The translations under genes and the position numbers were made by a program. Of a stretch of DNA of 64,000 bases, positions 58,822 through 64,000 are shown in pieces; the stretch's first letter is position 1; each line of letters opens with the position of its first letter. This stretch comes from Bacillus_AB infantis_C (GTDB lineage: Bacteria > Bacillota > Bacilli > Bacillales > Cytobacillaceae), in NCBI RefSeq assembly GCF_050107595.1, contig NZ_JBNILH010000005.1, forward strand, positions 62,001 through 126,000, read 5' to 3'. The notes under the pieces were generated by a model. That model did no database searches, was not told the origin of the DNA, and saw only the letters and a program-made list of their open reading frames with translations.

Positions 58822-59637
58822 ATGAAACTGACACCAGAGCAACGGATTGAGCTGCACGGCTTTAATAATCTGACTAAAACTTTAAGCTTTAATATGTATG
58901 ATATCTGCTATACAAAAACAAAAGAAGAACGGGAAGCTTATATTGATTATATCGATGAACAGTATAGTGCTGAAAGACTCACAAAAATCCTGACTAATGT
59001 GTCCGATATTATCGGGGCACATGTACTGAATGTCGCCCAGCAGGACTATGTACCGCAGGGGGCCAGTGTCACGATGCTCGTATCAGAAGGCCCTGTAGTG
59101 GAGGTGCCTGAGGAATCACTGGAGGAATCCCCAGGACCGCTGCCTGACAATGTCGTCCTGCAGCTGGATAAAAGCCATATTACAGTCCATACCTACCCTG
59201 AGTTCCATCCGACAGAAGGAATCAGCACCTTCAGGGCAGATATCGATGTTTCCACATGCGGGGAAATTTCCCCTCTAAAAGCCCTGAATTATTTGATTCA
59301 CTCCTTTGAAACGGATGTAATGACCATCGATTACCGTGTCAGAGGGTTTACACGGGACATCAACGGTGAAAAGCTATATATCGACCATGATATAAACTCT
59401 ATACAGAACTATATACCTGATGAAGCAAAAGGCCTGTATGATATGATTGATGTGAATATCTATCAGGAGAAAATTTTCCACACAAAATGCAAACTGAAGG
59501 AATTCGACCTGAATAATTATCTGTTTGGCTATACAAAGGAGAAGCTGGATCCAGAAGAAGCGGAAGAGATTACTGACCGCCTGAAGACAGAGATGGATGA
59601 AATCTTCTATGGCACCAATATTTCTTCGCAAAACTGA
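58822..59637 (+). CDS. speD: S-adenosylmethionine decarboxylase, long (E. coli SpeD) type
   Basis: 271-aa pyruvoyl enzyme that makes the aminopropyl donor for spermidine. The self-cleavage site is Lys117-Ser118 (DKSHITVH); Ser becomes the pyruvoyl group. STCGEISPLKALNYLIH and DYRVRGFTRDINGEKLYIDH follow E. coli SpeD closely, whereas the B. subtilis enzyme has only about 126 aa. ATG chosen nine bases after AAAGGGG; TTG two codons earlier is too close. No speE beside it. Confidence 0.92.
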   Translation: MKLTPEQRIELHGFNNLTKTLSFNMYDICYTKTKEEREAYIDYIDEQYSAERLTKILTNVSDIIGAHVLNVAQQDYVPQGASVTMLVSEGPVVEVPEESLEESPGPLPDNVVLQLDKSHITVHTYPEFHPTEGISTFRADIDVSTCGEISPLKALNYLIHSFETDVMTIDYRVRGFTRDINGEKLYIDHDINSIQNYIPDEAKGLYDMIDVNIYQEKIFHTKCKLKEFDLNNYLFGYTKEKLDPEEAEEITDRLKTEMDEIFYGTNISSQN

Positions 59638-59660
59638 TATTTATACCTATCTATAAAACA

Positions 59661-59712
59661 GCAGACTGCAGTTATCCGCTAAGAATGGAGGATAACTGCA
59701 GTCTTTTTTATA
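59661..59712 (+). terminator. Terminator of speD
   Basis: Fifteen-bp arms AGACTGCAGTTATCC / GGATAACTGCAGTCT followed by TTTTTAT. Confidence 0.9.
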
Positions 59713-59739
59713 TGCTGGCTCCCTTTGATCTGTGCATTT

Positions 59740-59780
59740 GGTAGAAGAAAACACTGTTTTCATTGTTTTCTTTCTACCCT
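59740..59780 (+). promoter_or_regulatory. Inverted repeat upstream of the pyrimidine operon
   Basis: GGTAGAAGAAAACA / TGTTTTCTTTCTACC with one bulged base, followed by CTTTTT. Either a second terminator after speD or an operator; it ends about 28 bp before the -35 box. Confidence 0.5.
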
Positions 59781-59807
59781 TTTTAATGTGCTCTCTTTAA
59801 ATTAAGT

Positions 59808-59889
59808 TTTACAACTTGCCCTTTCTGCGTATGTTAGATTAACGGAACATTCTGAACCATGGTGCTGGATGCCCTGGTGCTAACAGCCC
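59808..59889 (+). promoter_or_regulatory. Promoter and tandem direct repeat of the pyrimidine operon
   Basis: TTTACA (59808-59813), 16 bp, TATGTT (59830-59835). About 20 bp after the expected start lie two adjacent 15-bp units TGGTGCTNNNNGCCC (59860-59874 and 59875-59889), a possible regulator site. Confidence 0.5.
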
Positions 59890-59934
59890 GGTTCTGCAAA
59901 GGATGATTCTTTTTATTTCAGAGGGGGAGTAGAA

Positions 59935-60825
59935 ATGGCAGACAATGTGAAAATCGGCTTGATACAGGCATCTCATGATGTGGACGGCAGCGAGCCGGTT
60001 GCGGTTCATAAGGAGAAGGCGATCGAAAAGCATATAAAGCTTGTAAGGGAAGCGGCAGAAAAAGGGGCACAGATTGTGTGCCTGCAGGAAATCTTCTACG
60101 GTCCCTATTTTTGTACTGAGCAAAACACTAAATGGTATGACGCTGCAGAGGAAATACCGGACGGCCCTACAACAAAGCTTTTTCAGGCGCTTGCCAGGGA
60201 GCTGGGGATCGTTATTGTTCTTCCTATTTATGAACGGGAAGGAATAGCCACCTATTATAATACAGCCGCTGTCCTGGACGCAGACGGAACCTATCTGGGA
60301 AAGTACCGGAAGCAGCATATCCCGCATGTCGCAGCAGGAGGAAACGGCTGCGGATTCTGGGAAAAATATTATTTTAAGCCGGGAAATCTGGGCTATCCGG
60401 TTTTTGATACCGCTTTTGCCAAAATCGGCGTGTATATCTGTTATGACCGGCATTTCCCTGAAGGGGCAAGACTTTTGGGGCTGAATGGCGCAGAAATCGT
60501 CTTCAATCCCTCGGCGACAGTCGCCGGCCTGTCAGAATACTTATGGAAGCTTGAACAGCCTGCCCATGCAGTGGCTAATGGTTATTATGTGGGCGCCATC
60601 AACAGGGTTGGATATGAGGGGCCATGGAATATGGGAGAGTTCTATGGACAGTCCTATCTGGTGGATCCTAAAGGAAGCTTTGTTGCAGCTGCCAGCCGGG
60701 ATAGGGATGAAGTGATCATTGGCGAAATGAACAAGAAGCTGATCAGGGAGGTCAGGGATACCTGGCAGTTCTACCGCGACCGCCGGCCTGAGACGTATAG
60801 TGAAATGACAGCCCTTCTTCCATAA
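59935..60825 (+). CDS. Nitrilase-family amidase, probable beta-ureidopropionase
   Basis: 296 aa with the carbon-nitrogen hydrolase triad: Glu in CLQEIFYGPYF (about 49-59), Lys in GKYRKQHIPH (about 121-130) and Cys in YICYDRHFPEG (about 167-177). N-carbamoylputrescine amidase AguB and beta-ureidopropionase look alike; the genes downstream (preT, preA, dihydropyrimidinase) favour hydrolysis of N-carbamoyl-beta-alanine, the last step of reductive pyrimidine breakdown. AGAGGGGGAG precedes ATG. First gene of the operon. Confidence 0.85.
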   Translation: MADNVKIGLIQASHDVDGSEPVAVHKEKAIEKHIKLVREAAEKGAQIVCLQEIFYGPYFCTEQNTKWYDAAEEIPDGPTTKLFQALARELGIVIVLPIYEREGIATYYNTAAVLDADGTYLGKYRKQHIPHVAAGGNGCGFWEKYYFKPGNLGYPVFDTAFAKIGVYICYDRHFPEGARLLGLNGAEIVFNPSATVAGLSEYLWKLEQPAHAVANGYYVGAINRVGYEGPWNMGEFYGQSYLVDPKGSFVAAASRDRDEVIIGEMNKKLIREVRDTWQFYRDRRPETYSEMTALLP

Positions 60826-60895
60826 GAATCTTCTCAATGCAAAAGATTAACTCTACAATTGCCTGCCTGGGAAAGGCAGGAAAGGAGGGAACACT

Positions 60896-62275
60896 GTGAT
60901 AGATATAAAGCAAAAGCGGATTTCGCGCACTGACCTGGAACAGAATTTCAGGGAAGTGGAGCCTGCACTTTCAGACAGGGATGCCGTCCAGGAAGCTAAC
61001 CGCTGCCTTTATTGCTATGATGCCCCATGTATTAAGGCCTGTCCAACCGGGATCAATATTCCTTCTTTCATAAAGAAAATCAGCACCGGCAATATGCTGG
61101 GATCGGCCACAACCATAATGGATGCCAATCCTGCCGGCGCCAGCTGCTCAAGAGTCTGCCCGACTGAAGAGCTTTGTGAAGGTGCCTGTGTATTGAATTC
61201 ATCAGGAAGTCCTATTCTGATTGGCAAACTTCAGAGGCATGCGACAGACTGGGCTATAAAAAGCGGGAAAGACTTATTTTCCCCTGGCACCGCCAACGGC
61301 AAAAAAACAGCAATCATCGGAAGCGGCCCAGCAGGACTATCGGCTGCAAGGGAGCTTGCCCGTCTTGGCTATGAGGCTGTCATCTATGAAGCAGAGGCAG
61401 AAGCAGGGGGCCTGAATACTTACGGAATTGTTTCATTTCGCCTCCCGAAGGCGATTGCCCATTGGGAAGCAGAGCAAATCAGGCGGATGAATGTAGACAT
61501 CAGAACGAATACGAAGGTTGGCCGGGATGTGACAGCTGAAGAGCTGCTGGCCGAATATGACTGCATCGTCCTTGCTGCAGGCATGTCCAAAGTGCCTGAC
61601 CTTGGGATAGAGGGGGAAGAGCTTGAAGGGGTTTTGGATGCAATTGAATTTGTAAAGCAGACAAAGACCGGAGGCCTGAGAAGTGATATAGCCGGCAAAA
61701 GGGCAGTTGTAATCGGCGCCGGCAATACGGCGATTGATGCTGCCACCTGTGCGGCAAGGCTAGCTGCGGAGAATGTGAAGATCCTTTACAGGCGGACACA
61801 GGAGGAAATGACTGCCTACGATTTTGAGTATGAATTTGCCAAACAGGATGGAGTGGAGTTTCGGTGGCTGACAGCACCTAAAAAGATCATCAGCAATGAC
61901 CGGGGTGAAGCTGCAGGGATTGAATGCATCCAGATGATGCTGGGCGAGCCGGATCAGGACGGCCGTAGGAGGCCTGTTCCCATTGAAGGGTCTGAGCACG
62001 TTCTCCCGGCTGACATCATCGTTAAAGCAATCGGGCAGCAGAGGCATGGAAGCCTGATTGCACAATTCGGCCTTGGACACGAAAATGGGGTTGTTCTGAT
62101 TGATTCGGAGACGTTCCAGACCTCGAACCCTAAAGTATTTGCCTGCGGGGATATTGTCTTCGGGAAAGGAAAAGGGGAAGCCATGGTGGTGACCGCTGCC
62201 CAGCAGGGTAAACAAGCTGCCCATTCGATCCATAAGCTGATGCAGAAGGAAGAAAGGAGAGAAGCAAATGGCTGA
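60896..62275 (+). CDS. preT: NAD-dependent dihydropyrimidine dehydrogenase subunit PreT
   Basis: 459-aa flavin/iron-sulfur subunit passing electrons from NADH to PreA. N-terminal 4Fe-4S-type cysteines (CLYCYDAPCIKACP, about 38-51; CSRVCPTEELCEGAC, about 83-97) are followed by an FAD site IIGSGPAGLSAA (about 139-150) and an NAD site VIGAGNTAIDAA (about 263-274). Layout equals PreT and the N-terminal half of mammalian DPD. Start GTG is seven bases after AAAGGAGG. Its last eight bases overlap preA. Confidence 0.9.
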   Translation: MIDIKQKRISRTDLEQNFREVEPALSDRDAVQEANRCLYCYDAPCIKACPTGINIPSFIKKISTGNMLGSATTIMDANPAGASCSRVCPTEELCEGACVLNSSGSPILIGKLQRHATDWAIKSGKDLFSPGTANGKKTAIIGSGPAGLSAARELARLGYEAVIYEAEAEAGGLNTYGIVSFRLPKAIAHWEAEQIRRMNVDIRTNTKVGRDVTAEELLAEYDCIVLAAGMSKVPDLGIEGEELEGVLDAIEFVKQTKTGGLRSDIAGKRAVVIGAGNTAIDAATCAARLAAENVKILYRRTQEEMTAYDFEYEFAKQDGVEFRWLTAPKKIISNDRGEAAGIECIQMMLGEPDQDGRRRPVPIEGSEHVLPADIIVKAIGQQRHGSLIAQFGLGHENGVVLIDSETFQTSNPKVFACGDIVFGKGKGEAMVVTAAQQGKQAAHSIHKLMQKEERREANG

Positions 62276-63539
62276 TTTAAGCATAGAATTGGCAGGCATC
62301 CAGTCACCCAACCCTTTCTGGCTTGCGTCTGCACCGCCAACCAATTCCGGCTATCAGGTTCAGCGGGCATTCGAGGCAGGATGGGGAGGAGCGGTTTGGA
62401 AAACACTGGGAGAGCCGATTTTAAATGTTTCTTCTCGTTTTGCTGCTGTCAGCTTCAATGGCCAGCGGGTTGCAGGCTTCAATAATATTGAGCTGATTAC
62501 TGACAGACCGCTGGAAGTCAACCTGAAGGAAATCTATGAAACCAAAAAGAAGTTTCCCAACAATACAATCATTGCGTCGCTGATGGTGGAACCTAAGCAA
62601 GAAAAGTGGCATGAGATCGTCAAGCGAGTCGAAGCCATTGGAGTTGACGGGCTTGAGCTCAACTTCGGATGCCCGCACGGCATGGCGGAAAGGGGCATGG
62701 GCTCTGCCTCCGGGCAGGTGCCGGAGCTGGTCGAGAAACAGACGTACTGGGTAAAGGAAGCAGCAAGGACTCCGGTCATTGTAAAACTCACCCCAAATAT
62801 AACTGATATTACAGCAACAGCAGAAGCAGCGGTAAAAGGCGGAGCCGATGCTGTCAGTATGATCAATACCATCAACAGCCTCGCCGGGGTGGACCTTGAT
62901 ACCTGGAATACCATTCCGCATGTCGGAGGCAAGGGGGCACATGGAGGCTATTGCGGCCCGGCAGTCAAACCGATTGCACTGAACATGGTCGCAGAATGTG
63001 CCAGGAATCCGGCCATATCTGTCCCGATTTCCGGGATGGGCGGAATATCAAACTGGCAGAATGCTGTTGAATTCATGCTGATGGGGGCTTCCGGCGTACA
63101 GATCTGTACTGCTGCCATGCACCATGGCTTCCGGATCATTGAAGACCTGCTGGATGGCCTGAATAATTATCTGGACGAAAGGGGCATCCAATCAGTCAGG
63201 GAGATCATCGGGAAATCTGTACCAAGATATTCTGATTGGGGCAATCTTGACCTTAACTACAATATTGCAGCAAGGATCGATCCCGATATCTGCATCAACT
63301 GCAATAAATGCCATATAGCATGTGAGGACACTTCGCATCAATGCATCGATATGCTGATTGATGAAAATGGAAAAGAATATCTGAAAGTCCGTGAAGAAGA
63401 CTGTGTCGGCTGCAATCTTTGCTCCATTGTCTGTCCGGAGGAGGGTGCGATTTCTATGGTAGAGCTTCCGCACATACAGCCGCCCATGACCTGGAACGAA
63501 CGGCAGGCTGTGTTAGCCGGGGGCAAGGCTGCGAAATAA
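62268..63539 (+). CDS. preA: NAD-dependent dihydropyrimidine dehydrogenase subunit PreA
   Basis: 423-aa catalytic subunit reducing uracil and thymine to their dihydro forms. An FMN barrel like dihydroorotate dehydrogenase (ELNFGCPHGMAERGMGSASG, about 125-144, with the active Cys region; NTINSLAGVDLD) is followed by two 4Fe-4S clusters (CINCNKCHIAC, about 343-353; CVGCNLCSIVCP, about 378-389). Starts inside the end of preT, so translation is coupled. The ribosome site GAAAGGAGAG is within preT. Confidence 0.92.
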   Translation: MADLSIELAGIQSPNPFWLASAPPTNSGYQVQRAFEAGWGGAVWKTLGEPILNVSSRFAAVSFNGQRVAGFNNIELITDRPLEVNLKEIYETKKKFPNNTIIASLMVEPKQEKWHEIVKRVEAIGVDGLELNFGCPHGMAERGMGSASGQVPELVEKQTYWVKEAARTPVIVKLTPNITDITATAEAAVKGGADAVSMINTINSLAGVDLDTWNTIPHVGGKGAHGGYCGPAVKPIALNMVAECARNPAISVPISGMGGISNWQNAVEFMLMGASGVQICTAAMHHGFRIIEDLLDGLNNYLDERGIQSVREIIGKSVPRYSDWGNLDLNYNIAARIDPDICINCNKCHIACEDTSHQCIDMLIDENGKEYLKVREEDCVGCNLCSIVCPEEGAISMVELPHIQPPMTWNERQAVLAGGKAAK

Positions 63540-63568
63540 TTTATCTAAACGTTAAAGGAGTGCTGAAT

Positions 63569-64000
63569 ATGAAGAAAATAATAAAGAACGGCACTGTAGT
63601 GACAGCTTCTGATACATTTCAGGCTGATATTTTAATAGAAGATGGGAAAATCGCCTTGATTGGCAGGGACCTTCAAGATTCAGGAGCAGAGATTATCAAT
63701 GCTGAGGGCCAATATGTCTTTCCAGGCGGCATTGATCCCCATACTCACCTCGATATGCCGTTCGGCGGGACTGTGACAAAGGATGACTTCGAGTCAGGGA
63801 CCATTGCAGCAGCCTTTGGCGGAACCACGACCATCATAGACTTTTGCCTGACCTCTAAAGGAAGGCCTCTCCAGGAAAGCATTGATGAATGGCATCAGAA
63901 ATCAAAAGACAAGGCTGCCATCGATTACAGCTTCCATCTGATGATCGGGGAAATCAATGATAAAGTACTGGCGGAGCTGCCAAACGTGATAGATTCCGAG
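63569..64000 (+). CDS. Dihydropyrimidinase / hydantoinase, 5' part
   Basis: First 144 codons; the gene runs off the window. Starts at ATG eight bases after AAAGGAG, 29 bp after preA. FPGGIDPHTHLDMPFGG (about 53-69) holds the first two metal-binding His of the amidohydrolase barrel, and TTTIIDFCLT follows. Opens dihydrouracil to N-carbamoyl-beta-alanine, the step between PreTA and the nitrilase-family enzyme of this operon. Confidence 0.92.
   Translation, partial: MKKIIKNGTVVTASDTFQADILIEDGKIALIGRDLQDSGAEIINAEGQYVFPGGIDPHTHLDMPFGGTVTKDDFESGTIAAAFGGTTTIIDFCLTSKGRPLQESIDEWHQKSKDKAAIDYSFHLMIGEINDKVLAELPNVIDSE

Overview
The window looks like chromosomal DNA of a low-GC, endospore-forming member of the Bacillaceae (Bacillus/Cytobacillus/Mesobacillus-like; the genus is my inference). 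Support: Bacillus-type genes (ykpA, ykuS, dhaS, yocH, ispA, pepF, dacC, hemAT, ppiB, exoA and small YuzL, YhfH, YdjO, YjcZ and SplA families), strong AGGAGG ribosome binding sites, many TTG/GTG starts, a T-box leader, and readable sigma-B, sigma-H, WalR and CcpA sites. I see no tRNA, rRNA, prophage, transposase, plasmid gene or CRISPR array. It reads as core or soft-core chromosome with single genes and short operons separated by strong terminators.

Layout. 0-15 kb: a D-Ala-D-Ala carboxypeptidase, ABC-F ATPase YkpA, the Sco copper chaperone, two CcpA-type loci (aldehyde dehydrogenase dhaS and a CNT nucleoside transporter), a run of small sporulation-like proteins, a SAM methyltransferase with a perfect cre site, an MFS transporter, a sigma-B type Mn-catalase gene, and a pair of large hairpin repeats at 14.45-14.78 kb. 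15-29 kb: erythromycin-esterase-like protein, PepF, a LysM/3D wall protein with a WalR-like box, several unknown small proteins, two lipoproteins, a KR-type aldo/keto reductase, a DEDDh exonuclease, a LysM/GH18 enzyme, a CAP-domain lipoprotein and an MFS exporter whose promoter carries a 29-bp palindrome. 29-39 kb: a UPF1-like helicase, a probable new small RNA (about 31.85-31.96 kb) divergent from an MhqA-like dioxygenase, a PAS-STAS protein, a class A PBP, an RHH protein, an HD protein and the HemAT oxygen sensor.

39-50 kb: a repair and housekeeping block: PpiB, a mismatch uracil glycosylase with the AP endonuclease ExoA, a stand-alone MurG, the intracellular subtilisin IspA translationally coupled to an endonuclease I-type nuclease, an alkyltransferase-like protein with Trp in place of the acceptor Cys, then a T-box leader in front of a eukaryote-type isoleucyl-tRNA synthetase (IleS2), and DacC behind a sigma-H promoter. 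50-59 kb: a SUV3-like RNA helicase with unusual extensions, an IDEAL-domain protein, two tandem luciferase-like flavoenzymes, a 620-bp repeat-rich intergenic region, a class 3 aldehyde dehydrogenase, an M20 amidohydrolase and a long (gammaproteobacterial type) SpeD.

59.9-64 kb is a reductive pyrimidine-degradation operon: a nitrilase-family amidase (beta-ureidopropionase role), PreT, PreA and the start of dihydropyrimidinase, cut by the window edge. Together these would turn uracil/thymine into beta-amino acids, ammonia and CO2. The observations I rate highest are the predicted small RNA, two genes that seem to start at AUU and AUC, the operator-like tandem repeats in front of the pyrimidine operon, the palindrome-overlapped exporter promoter, and the SUV3-like helicase.
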